NCBI RefSeq assembly: GCF_021432765.1
Contig: NZ_CP058908.1
Span: 2,566,001-2,630,000 of the forward strand
Direction of reading: 5' to 3'
DNA: 64,000 bases
Origin: Pseudomonas phenolilytica
GTDB taxonomy: Bacteria; Pseudomonadota; Gammaproteobacteria; Pseudomonadales; Pseudomonadaceae
The position numbers and the translations under genes were made by a program. The number at the start of each line of letters is the position of its first letter. The stretch's first letter is position 1. Of this stretch, positions 57,305 to 64,000 are shown in pieces. Below the pieces are notes generated by a model, which ran no database searches, had not been told where the DNA came from, and worked only from the letters and a program-made list of their open reading frames with translations.

Positions 57305-57745
57305 TTATTGCCGCGCGCCTGGACAACCATGCGCGGGCTGCGCCTGGAGAATACGCTGGGCGGGTACGCGCAGCTGCTGGAGCAGGTATTCGGCGAATTC
57401 GGCGGAATAGGGCTGTCGTGCAATGGCGTAGGCCATGCAGTCGAGCCAGGCGTCGCGCTCGGCGTCGCCGACCTCCCAGCGTGTATGGAATTGCGGAATG
57501 CTGATTGGACCGAATTTTTGCGCATAGTGACGCGGCCCGCCCAGCCAGCCGCTGAGGAATGCGGCCAGTTTCTCGCGTGGCAATGTCAGGTCTTCGGGGT
57601 ACATAGCGCGAATACCCGCTGCCTGTGGGAGTTGATTCATGGCGTGATAGAAATCATCTACCAGTCGCTCGATGCCGGCAGTGCCGCCCGCTGCCTGGAA
57701 CGAGGCGTCGGCGGTGCCGAAAGGGGGAGTTTCAGGGGTTGTCAT
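57305..57745 (-). CDS. Group II truncated haemoglobin
   Basis: Protein of 146 aa with a two-over-two globin fold. The proximal haem ligand is His73 in GGPRHYAQKFG, and the group II marker Trp at G8 is Trp100 (ERDAW). Tyr33 lies in the B helix (FYHAM) and there is an N-terminal extension before AAGGTAG. Such proteins bind O2 or NO and peroxide; the exact role is unproven. It lies divergent from a universal-stress gene. Confidence 0.88.
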   Translation of the reverse strand: MTTPETPPFGTADASFQAAGGTAGIERLVDDFYHAMNQLPQAAGIRAMYPEDLTLPREKLAAFLSGWLGGPRHYAQKFGPISIPQFHTRWEVGDAERDAWLDCMAYAIARQPYSAEFAEYLLQQLRVPAQRILQAQPAHGCPGARQ

Positions 57746-57875
57746 GCTTACCTCAGCGTCGCGTGATTAGCCTGAAATGATGCCTGCTTGCGCCAGATCA
57801 AGACAGCCTCGATGGTGGCGAGCCGCTGTCATGCTGCTGGGCTATGCTCAAGTTCACTCAACAAGGGAGGTGTCT

Positions 57876-58307
57876 ATGCGCAATATTCTGCTTGCATTCG
57901 ATGGTTCGGAAAACGCCAAACGCGCGCTGCAGTATGTGATCGATCTGGTTCGCGATACGTCGTTGCCGCTGCAGGTGCAGGTACTGAATGTCCAGCACGA
58001 ACCCATCATTTACGGCGAATACGTTACCGCCAGCCTGATCGACGATCTCAACGCCGGCCTGATGGCGCAAGCTCAGGAAGTGCTCGACGAGGCCGCACAG
58101 AAGCTGAAGGCTGCCGGAATCACCCATGCAACCCATGCAGTGCTTGGCAACGTCTCCGAGCAGATCAACGATGCGGTCAAGCGTCTGGGTTGCGATACCG
58201 TGGTGATGGGGACGCGCGGGCTGGGCAGTTTCACCGGACTGGTGCTGGGCTCCGTGGCGACCCGGGTGATCCACGAGGTGACCGTTCCGGTTCTGCTGGT
58301 CAAGTGA
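57876..58307 (+). CDS. Universal stress protein (UspA family)
   Basis: Protein of 143 aa, a single Usp domain. The ATP-binding motif G-2x-G-9x-G(S/T) is visible as GTRGLGSFTGLVLGSVATRV near the end, before VTVPVLLVK. N-terminus RNILLAFDGSENAKRALQ. GGGAGG precedes the ATG. It is probably induced under starvation or anoxia as in relatives, but no operator is evident. Confidence 0.92.
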   Translation: MRNILLAFDGSENAKRALQYVIDLVRDTSLPLQVQVLNVQHEPIIYGEYVTASLIDDLNAGLMAQAQEVLDEAAQKLKAAGITHATHAVLGNVSEQINDAVKRLGCDTVVMGTRGLGSFTGLVLGSVATRVIHEVTVPVLLVK

Positions 58308-58313
58308 CGGCTC

Positions 58314-58330
58314 GGGCGGCTTGGCCGCCC
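58314..58330. terminator. Short hairpin between uspA-like gene and yajD
   Basis: GGGCGGC-TTG-GCCGCCC between convergent genes, with no U tract. It could serve both directions. Confidence 0.5.
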
Positions 58331-58334
58331 TACG

Positions 58335-58676
58335 TCATTGCTTGCCCTTGAGCAGATCGGCCAGGTTGGCGAAGGCCTTGAAGGTTTCCTTCGGCCCCAG
58401 GTCGCTGCCGGGGCGGGCTTCTGCCTGGTACTGACTATCCGTATAGCGGGAATGCTCGTTGTCGTGACAGTACAGGCAGAGCAGCTCCCAGTTGGAACCG
58501 TCCTCCGGGTTGTTGTCGTGATTATGGTCCTTGTGATGGACCGTCAACTCGCTGAGACGCTTGCCGGAAAATTCCCGCGCGCAACGTCCGCAGACCCAGG
58601 GATACATCTTCAACGCCTTTTCCCGATAACCCTGCTCGCGCTGGCTGTAGGGCGTGGTTGGCTTGTTCGTGCTCAT
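58335..58676 (-). CDS. yajD: YajD-family HNH nuclease
   Basis: Protein of 113 aa. The HNH core is CGRCAREF ... TVHHKDHNHDNN ... CLYCHDNEH, with two zinc Cys pairs flanking the catalytic HH. No activity is proven for YajD; the domain normally nicks DNA. It lies next to a YebC-family gene, both on the minus strand with 48 bases between them. Confidence 0.88.
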   Translation of the reverse strand: MSTNKPTTPYSQREQGYREKALKMYPWVCGRCAREFSGKRLSELTVHHKDHNHDNNPEDGSNWELLCLYCHDNEHSRYTDSQYQAEARPGSDLGPKETFKAFANLADLLKGKQ

Positions 58677-58724
58677 GGCTGGTCCGCTCGCTGAAGTCTG
58701 TTCACGGTGAAGGTGTGTCGTACG

Positions 58725-59423
58725 TCAGCCGGCCAGACCGACGTAGACATGCTGGACATCGTCGTGTGCATCGATGGCTTCGAGGAACGCTTCGACTTCC
58801 TCCAGCTCGGCTCCCGACAGGCTGACCGGATTTTTCGGTCGATAGCCCAGCTGTGCCGATTGCACGGTGAAGCCGAATTCCGGCAGTGCCTTGCACACCG
58901 CATCGAGGTCGGTAGGCTCGGTGATGAACAGCGTGGCACCCTCATCTGCCGCTTCGAAATCCTGCGCGCCGGCCTCGATGGCGGCCATTTCAGGATCGGC
59001 ATCGCCTTCGGGGGCCGCTTCGATCATGCCGACATGGTCGAAATCCCAGCTCACCGAACCGGAGGAGCCCAGCTGGCCCTTGCGGAACAGCACGCGGATT
59101 TCCGCCACGGTGCGGTTGAGGTTGTCGGTGAGGCACTCGACGATCAGCGGAACCTGATGCGGCGCGAAGCCTTCGTAGAGGGTGCGCTCGTAATGGACGA
59201 CCTCACCGCTCAGGCCCGCGCCTTTCTTGATGGCACGCTCCAGGGTGTCTTTGGGCATGGAGGCCTTCTTGGCCTGCTCGACCACCAGGCGTAGACGGGG
59301 GTTCATGTCAGGGTCGGCGCCGCTGCGGGCGGCAATCATGATTTCCTTCGACAACTTGCCGAAGATCCGTCCTTTGGCGTTCGCTGCCGCTTCCTTATGC
59401 TTCGCTTTCCACTGTGCGCCCAT
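58725..59423 (-). CDS. YebC/PmpR family protein (YeeN type)
   Basis: Protein of 232 aa. N-terminal basic domain ([19 protein letters not shown]), then [41 protein letters not shown] and a two-domain body with [17 protein letters not shown]. This family includes transcription regulators (PmpR) and, by newer work, a ribosome-associated factor for proline-rich stalls. The AQWKAKH start marks the YeeN branch rather than the ruv-linked YebC. Confidence 0.9.
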   Translation of the reverse strand: MGAQWKAKHKEAAANAKGRIFGKLSKEIMIAARSGADPDMNPRLRLVVEQAKKASMPKDTLERAIKKGAGLSGEVVHYERTLYEGFAPHQVPLIVECLTDNLNRTVAEIRVLFRKGQLGSSGSVSWDFDHVGMIEAAPEGDADPEMAAIEAGAQDFEAADEGATLFITEPTDLDAVCKALPEFGFTVQSAQLGYRPKNPVSLSGAELEEVEAFLEAIDAHDDVQHVYVGLAG

Positions 59424-59599
59424 AGCCTGTCTCGTGTGAGGTCGTTCGAGCGGCGAATTCTAGCTGGTCGCCGTTCCGGCGGCATCTGTATGCAGCGAAT
59501 GGCGGCGAACTGTATCGACGAAATGCCTGTTCACTGTACGGAGAGGTCCGTCCGGACAGCGGCTCTAATGATTCTTTACCCGATGCGGGGTGGGGTGTC

Positions 59600-60490
59600 A
59601 TGTCGCCGAGAGATCTGTTGCTCGCTCTGGTCGTGATCGTGGTCTGGGGCTTGAACTTCGTCGTCATCATGGTGGGGTTGCAAGATGTGCCGCCCATGCT
59701 GCTCGGGGCGTTGCGCTTTTTGCTGGCGGCGTTGCCGGCGGTTTTCTTCATCAGGCCGCCGCGGGTGCCGTTGCGCTGGTTGTTGGCCTATGGCCTGACC
59801 ATTTCGCTGGGGCAGTTCGCGTTCCTGTTCTCGGCAATGAAGGTAGGCATGCCCGCCGGGCTGGCTTCGCTGGTTCTGCAGTCGCAGGCGTTCTTCACGC
59901 TGTTCTTTGCCGCGCTGCTGCTGGGCGAGCGGGTGCGTTCCGTTAATCTGTTGGGATTGCTGGTTGCTGCCGGCGGGCTGGCGCTGATCGGCGCGCAGAG
60001 TGGGCAGGGGATGACGCTGGCCGGCTTCGTGCTGACCATCGGCGCAGCGTCGATGTGGGCGCTGGGCAACGTCGTGACGCGCAAGATCGGCGATGTGAAT
60101 CTGGTTGGCCTGGTGGTGTGGGGCAGCCTGGTGCCGCCGTTGCCGTTTCTGGGGCTATCGTGGTGGCTGGAGGGGCCGGTAGCCATCGAGGCCGCACTGC
60201 AGGGCTTCGGCCTGAAGTCCTTGTTGGTGCTGGCCTATCTGTCGTTCGGGGCGACCATTCTCGGCTACAGCCTGTGGAGTCGACTGTTGTCGCGCTATCC
60301 GGCGAGCCAGGTGGCGCCGTTCTCGCTGCTGGTGCCGGTGGTTGGTCTGTCGTCGTCGGCGCTGTTGCTCGGCGAGCGCCTCGATGCGCTGCAGATGACC
60401 GGTGCCCTGCTGGTCATGCTGGGCTTGTTGGTCAATGTCGGCGGCGCGCGGCTGGTCGGGCTCATGCGTCCGCTCGGAGCGCGCTCGTAA
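59600..60490 (+). CDS. EamA-family (DMT) transporter
   Basis: Protein of 296 aa with ten predicted membrane helices in two EamA repeats (from LLLALVVIVVWGLNFV and from AGFVLTIGAASMWALGN). It exports a metabolite or amino acid, but the substrate cannot be told. Starts with GGGGTGGGGTGTC upstream of the ATG. Divergent from the YebC-family gene; followed by a strong hairpin. Confidence 0.9.
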   Translation: MSPRDLLLALVVIVVWGLNFVVIMVGLQDVPPMLLGALRFLLAALPAVFFIRPPRVPLRWLLAYGLTISLGQFAFLFSAMKVGMPAGLASLVLQSQAFFTLFFAALLLGERVRSVNLLGLLVAAGGLALIGAQSGQGMTLAGFVLTIGAASMWALGNVVTRKIGDVNLVGLVVWGSLVPPLPFLGLSWWLEGPVAIEAALQGFGLKSLLVLAYLSFGATILGYSLWSRLLSRYPASQVAPFSLLVPVVGLSSSALLLGERLDALQMTGALLVMLGLLVNVGGARLVGLMRPLGARS

Positions 60491-60504
60491 TGCTGATTGC
60501 TGAG

Positions 60505-60539
60505 GCCAAACGCCCCGCAGTGTGCGGGGCGTGCTTGGC
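60505..60539. terminator. Bidirectional hairpin terminator
   Basis: ACGCCCCGCA-GTG-TGCGGGGCGT, perfect 10-bp stem, extended by CCAA/TTGG outside. It lies between convergent EamA and the 43-aa protein gene. Confidence 0.75.
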
Positions 60540-60550
60540 GGGATTGTCGC

Positions 60551-60682
60551 CTAGTGGGTTGCGGTGTGGCTGCCCAAGAGCGTGGAGCCGCTCTTCTTGG
60601 CGCGCTTGGCCAGGCGTTTTTCCTGAGCGCTTTTCAGCGGCTTCTTCTTGGCCTGCTTCTTCGTATCCATACCCTTGCTCAT
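60551..60682 (-). CDS. Very basic 43-aa hypothetical protein
   Basis: Starts MSKGMDTKKQAKKKPLKSAQ and continues with Lys/Arg-rich sequence, ending SGSTLLGSHTATH. Seventeen of the 43 residues are basic, suggesting nucleic-acid or ribosome binding. The ATG has ACCGTCCGAGGTGAAC upstream (AGGTGA). An in-frame extension upstream is possible but looks unnatural. Similar small basic proteins occur in pseudomonads as I recall. Function unknown. Confidence 0.62.
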   Translation of the reverse strand: MSKGMDTKKQAKKKPLKSAQEKRLAKRAKKSGSTLLGSHTATH

Positions 60683-60798
60683 GATGTTCACCTCGGACGG
60701 TAAGTGGCTGGGTACTTCGAGTCGGCGGGACGGGGCGACTGGTCGAACCGCGCCTGCCTGCCCAAACAGTATGGACCCGCTGTCGTCAGGCAGCCTGT

Positions 60799-61017
60799 TC
60801 AACGAGACGGGTGGCTGCGCTCATTCTCGGGTTCGCGGCTGAGCCGCTCGAGTTCGCGACGGACCATCGAGGCGTATTCGGCGGGACTGAGCCGATAAAG
60901 CTCGGTCGCGGCCCAGGCGAGCCACTGCGCACCCAGCGTAGCGCGCTGGTCGAGCAGCCGCTGTGCTTCGGCCTGGGCACGTGCTGCGTTCTGCTGATGG
61001 AAATCCGCTCGTTTCAT
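60799..61017 (-). CDS. 72-aa hypothetical helical protein
   Basis: Starts MKRADFHQQNAARAQAEAQR and is mostly amphipathic helix, with QWLAWAATELYRLSPAEYASM in the middle and a charged tail. No family recognised. The ATG has CAGGAGGCCCC upstream, a strong Shine-Dalgarno, which supports it being real. It is divergent from dgt with 121 bases between starts. Confidence 0.62.
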   Translation of the reverse strand: MKRADFHQQNAARAQAEAQRLLDQRATLGAQWLAWAATELYRLSPAEYASMVRRELERLSREPENERSHPSR

Positions 61018-61138
61018 GGGGCCTCCTGTCGATGTGGGCGACTGGATAGCAGAGCCCGCGCGCCAATGCCAGTCCCGCGCTTGGTATCGCGGCGACAGCG
61101 CGTTAGGCTCGGCGCTTTCCGTTGTGCGAGTGCGAGCT

Positions 61139-62629
61139 ATGCCGGTTGATTTCAAGGAAAAGATTTCCCGCCAGCGTCCCTACGGCAGGGTCGAGGCCGG
61201 CATGAAGGCGAGCGACGGCGACATTGGCGCAATTCTCGATCAGCTGGAAAGCGATCGTGGCCGTATCATCAATTCCGCTGCCGTGCGTCGGTTGCAGCAG
61301 AAGACGCAGGTCTTTCCGCTGGAGCGCAACGCCGCGGTGCGCAGCCGCCTCACGCATTCGCTGGAGGTGCAGCAGACCGGCCGGTTCATCGTCCGCACAC
61401 TGTACAAGCAGCTGGGTGCCAGAGCGTCGGACTACGGTCTGGACGGGATCGAAAACGTGTTGCAGAGCCTGGTGGAGATGGCCTGTCTGATGCACGACAT
61501 CGGCAACCCGCCCTTTGGCCATTTCGGCGAATTCGCTATCGGCGAATGGTTCGCGCGTCATCTCGACGAGCTGTTTGGCGCCGCGGTACCGCTTGGGCAA
61601 GGCGATGCCGAGCTGCGCGCGCGCATGCTGGCCGATCTCAAGCGCTTCGAGGGTAACGCGCAGGCGATCCGTCTGGTGGTGAGCCTGTTGCGGTTGAATC
61701 TGACCTATACCCAGACCGCCGGACTGCTCAAGTACGTGCGTGCCGCGTATGCCGAGCGGCCGGTGCAAGGCAGTCCCGGCGCCTATCTGCAGAAAAAGCC
61801 CGGTTTCTACCTGTCGGAGCAGCCGTTCATCGAGCAACTGCAGCAGGTGCTCGACTTGCAGCCCGGTAGCCGCCATCCGCTTGCCTACATCATGGAGGCC
61901 GCCGATGACATCGCCTACTGCCTGGCCGATATCGAGGATTCGGTGGAGAAGGGCATCTTCACCATCGAGCAGTTGGCGCAGCTGCTGCTGGTCAAGTTCG
62001 CCGAGCATGGCGCGCTGGATGAGCCGATTCCCGGTGCCGAGCGCAGCTTTCGCAGCATGGTTGGCTATGCACTGGAGCGCGCCGGGCGCGAGCCGATCAA
62101 CAAGACCGGCGAGTTCTTCATCTGGCTGCGGGTGACCATGATTCACCCGCTGGTGCAGCACGCCGCGCGGCAGTTCATCGACAACATCGAGGCGATCTTC
62201 CACGGCACGCTGGATCGGGCGTTGCTGGAGGATCGCAGCTTGCCCAACGCCATCGTGCAGACATTCAAGGATGTAGCGATGGAGCGGGTGTTCTGCCATC
62301 GCGAAGTGGAAACACTGCAACTGCAGGGCTATCGCATCCTCCAGGGACTGTTGGATGACTATGGCGCGTTGCTACGGGTTGCGCCGGCGACCTTCCGTGC
62401 GCTGGCCGCCGGCGACTGTCGGCGCGAGCCGCAACTGCAGATGCTTGCCCGTCGCCTGCCCGATCAGCTGGTCAAGGCCTATCACGAGGCGCTGAAGGAT
62501 GTGCCGCAGGCTTCGCCGGACTTTGCGCTGTGGGAGTTCTACTACCGCAGCCGTCTGCTGCAGGACCTTGTCAGCGGCATGACCGATCAGCTCGCTCAGG
62601 ACGAATACCGCGCGCTGTCGGCGCTGTAG
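61139..62629 (+). CDS. dgt: Deoxyguanosinetriphosphate triphosphohydrolase (dGTPase)
   Basis: Protein of 496 aa, HD-domain enzyme cleaving dGTP to deoxyguanosine and triphosphate. The metal ligands are His73 (LTHSLEVQQ), His119-Asp120 (ACLMHDIGNPPFGHFGE) and the later Asp in MEAADDIAYCLADIEDS. Length is like E. coli Dgt. The ATG begins MPVDFKEKISRQR. Lower intracellular dGTP by such enzymes can limit phages, but nothing near it looks like a defence locus. Confidence 0.93.
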   Translation: MPVDFKEKISRQRPYGRVEAGMKASDGDIGAILDQLESDRGRIINSAAVRRLQQKTQVFPLERNAAVRSRLTHSLEVQQTGRFIVRTLYKQLGARASDYGLDGIENVLQSLVEMACLMHDIGNPPFGHFGEFAIGEWFARHLDELFGAAVPLGQGDAELRARMLADLKRFEGNAQAIRLVVSLLRLNLTYTQTAGLLKYVRAAYAERPVQGSPGAYLQKKPGFYLSEQPFIEQLQQVLDLQPGSRHPLAYIMEAADDIAYCLADIEDSVEKGIFTIEQLAQLLLVKFAEHGALDEPIPGAERSFRSMVGYALERAGREPINKTGEFFIWLRVTMIHPLVQHAARQFIDNIEAIFHGTLDRALLEDRSLPNAIVQTFKDVAMERVFCHREVETLQLQGYRILQGLLDDYGALLRVAPATFRALAAGDCRREPQLQMLARRLPDQLVKAYHEALKDVPQASPDFALWEFYYRSRLLQDLVSGMTDQLAQDEYRALSAL

Positions 62630-62770
62630 CTGGAGGCAGGGAGGAGGGCGGTCGTGGAGTGCGCTATGCCATCGTGCTGGGGAAACGTGGTGGAACTGCA
62701 TCGCTTGCAACGGCCTCTTATCTGCAACGGCGCGCGCATGATCGCCTGCGCCATCGATGCGGAGAATTTC

Positions 62771-63016
62771 ATGGAACTGCCCAATAAAGACCTCGGTACC
62801 CTGTTCGAACAACTGGGGCTGGACTCCGATCCGGCCAGTATCGACGCGTTCATCGCCCAGCATGCGCCGCTGCCCAACGAGGTGAAGGTGTCCGAGGCGC
62901 CGTTCTGGAACGAGTCGCAAGCGGCATTCCTCAAGGGCGAATTGCTGGAGGACGCGGAGTGGGCGCCGATCGTCGATGAGCTCAACGTGCGCCTGCACGA
63001 ACACAACGCGCCGTGA
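62771..63016 (+). CDS. DUF2789 family protein
   Basis: Protein of 81 aa, acidic, starting MELPNKDLGTLFEQLGLDSD, with PFWNESQAAFLKGELLEDAEW as a conserved-looking centre. DUF2789 is a small domain of unknown function in pseudomonads. GCGGAGAATTTC lies before the ATG. It follows dgt by 141 bases and converges with the DUF3307 gene. Confidence 0.8.
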   Translation: MELPNKDLGTLFEQLGLDSDPASIDAFIAQHAPLPNEVKVSEAPFWNESQAAFLKGELLEDAEWAPIVDELNVRLHEHNAP

Positions 63017-63028
63017 CCTCCGGCACGC

Positions 63029-63763
63029 TTATGGATCCTGTGTAAGCGCTACGGCCAGCCCCAGCGCGATACTCAGCGAAAAGCTCAACAGCGTACCCAG
63101 CAGTACGTATTCGCTGCGCTGGCGGTTGTTGCGGCCCTTCAATTCGTTGAAGCGCAGGATGCTCTTGGCAGTCAGCAAAAAGCCGATCGCCTGCCATTGG
63201 TCCAGCAGCACGAAGGTCACGATCAGGCCACGTTCCAGATAGCCGACGAACGCGCCGCCGTTGACCAGTGAATCGTCAGTGCCTAGGCGCTCCTGCCAGG
63301 GCTTGAGCAGGGCGCCGATCAACGCCGAGGCTGGTTTGAAGGCCACCAGATAGGTCAGCAGGATCGACAGGTGATGGGTGCTGGCCTGCGCCTGCAGGAA
63401 GGTCGGGAACGAAGTCCACAGTCGTTCGCTGGATAGCCAGAGCGCTAGCACCAGTACCACCTGCACGCCATGTTCCAGAAGGAGCGTGGCGGCAGTGCGA
63501 GGACCTCGGCTGGCCGCCCAGCCGGCGGTCAGCAGGCGACCCGACGCCAATACCAGGGCCGCACCGCAGGCGAACGCCAGTCCGCCGCGCAGCAGGGCGA
63601 ATATCACCAGCGCCGCGAGTCCTTGGGCAAATGCCAGAAGATAGAGCGCCGGGCTGCGCCAGGCTGGCGTGTGAGTCCGAATACGCTGGCGCAGTGGCAG
63701 CAGGAAATCCACGGCGACGTGTCCGAGCAGTAGCGCCAGCAGCAGCGTCGTCGAGTCAGGCAT
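63029..63763 (-). CDS. DUF3307 family membrane protein
   Basis: Protein of 244 aa with about seven membrane helices. It begins LLLALLLGHVAVDFLLPLRQRI, the DUF3307 hallmark GH..xDF motif. Function unknown. It starts eight bases inside the end of the preceding partial gene, so the two are coupled; elsewhere DUF3307 genes sit next to SatD-type regulators. Confidence 0.82.
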   Translation of the reverse strand: MPDSTTLLLALLLGHVAVDFLLPLRQRIRTHTPAWRSPALYLLAFAQGLAALVIFALLRGGLAFACGAALVLASGRLLTAGWAASRGPRTAATLLLEHGVQVVLVLALWLSSERLWTSFPTFLQAQASTHHLSILLTYLVAFKPASALIGALLKPWQERLGTDDSLVNGGAFVGYLERGLIVTFVLLDQWQAIGFLLTAKSILRFNELKGRNNRQRSEYVLLGTLLSFSLSIALGLAVALTQDP

Positions 63764-64000
63764 GCTGCAGCTCCTCGACCCAGCCGCGAGTGCAGGCCAG
63801 ATAGCGATCCACCAGGCGCGCGTCGGCGCGTTGCAGGGCCTTGGTCACCGTCACGCGGGATTTGCCCAGCTGCTCGGCGATGCTCTGCTGGTCGCGACCT
63901 TGGACCAGATGCAAGAAATAGGTCTGCGCTTCCACGGGGGTCCAGCGATCAATCAGTGCAGCGAGAAATGCGGTCGGCAACTCGGTGCAGCGCTGGAGCC
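63756..64000 (-). CDS. HTH protein (SatD-like), C-terminal part, runs off the edge
   Basis: 81 residues are visible, open to the right edge without a stop. They contain a helix-turn-helix like that of a sigma-70 region 4 or a phage-type regulator: SIAEQLGKSRVTVTKALQRAD, preceded by TPVEAQTYFLHLVQGRDQQ. The partner DUF3307 gene suggests the SatD family, but the diagnostic N-terminal part lies beyond the window. No start can be assigned. Confidence 0.6.
   Translation of the reverse strand, partial: LQRCTELPTAFLAALIDRWTPVEAQTYFLHLVQGRDQQSIAEQLGKSRVTVTKALQRADARLVDRYLACTRGWVEELQHA

Noticed and set aside
61139-62629. dGTPase as part of an anti-phage defence island
   Set aside because: Some dGTPases act against phages, but no toxin, retron, CBASS-like or restriction gene lies nearby and the neighbours look core.

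Overview
The window is a GC-rich gammaproteobacterial chromosome segment. Gene order, protein sequences and regulatory signals (FinR/Fpr, an A+B-fused Mrp/Sha antiporter, a surE-pcm-nlpD-rpoS cluster followed by an RsmZ-type sRNA, an LpxA with the Pseudomonas C10-type residue M169) point to Pseudomonas sensu lato. The Stutzerimonas (P. stutzeri) group is my best guess, by inference rather than a search. Almost everything is core chromosome. I see no prophage, insertion sequence, CRISPR array, rRNA or tRNA.

Layout. (1) 1-970: start of a LysR regulator (finR) divergent from fpr, redox defence. (2) 1050-9400: YchJ and a DUF6231-like protein, two OmpA-like lipoproteins, a CopD-like membrane protein, dinG under a LexA box, a serine hydrolase, pdxH, a small membrane protein and a SlyB-type lipoprotein. 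(3) 9534-15253: six-gene Mrp (Sha) Na+/H+ antiporter operon. (4) 15278-18796, minus strand: glnD and map. (5) 19069-44970: a long plus-strand housekeeping run covering translation (rpsB, tsf, frr), pyrimidine nucleotides (pyrH, pyrG), isoprenoid and undecaprenyl synthesis (uppS, dxr, ispD), phospholipid and lipid A (cdsA, lpxD, fabZ, lpxA, lpxB, kdsA, accA), outer-membrane assembly (rseP, bamA, skp), replication (rnhB, dnaE), tilS, eno and ftsB. (6) 45108-48190: LysR regulator gfnR with adhC and fghA, the glutathione-dependent formaldehyde oxidation pathway. (7) 48358-49748: an arsR-nemA unit on the minus strand under an AT-rich palindrome. (8) 49931-55795: ispF-truD-surE-pcm-DUF368(PopT)-nlpD-rpoS, tightly packed. 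(9) 55940-56263: GacA upstream activating sequence, promoter and the Rsm-type sRNA with nine GGA motifs. (10) 56344-64000: stand-alone genes: a GNAT-Nudix fusion, a group II truncated haemoglobin, a universal stress protein, an HNH protein, a YebC-family protein, an EamA transporter, two tiny hypothetical proteins, a dGTPase, a DUF2789 protein, a DUF3307 membrane protein and the C-terminal end of an HTH protein that runs off the edge.

Functional themes: the centre builds the envelope (lipid A, undecaprenyl phosphate, BAM, phospholipid). The right third regulates stationary phase and secondary metabolism (RpoS, Gac/Rsm). Two small detoxification units handle formaldehyde (gfnR-adhC-fghA) and probably electrophiles (arsR-nemA). 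I found no wholly new multi-gene system. The items most worth a second look are the sRNA with its triple GacA half-sites, the arsR-nemA operator, the DUF368 gene inside surE-pcm-nlpD-rpoS, the GNAT-Nudix fusion and the DUF3307/HTH pair at the right edge.
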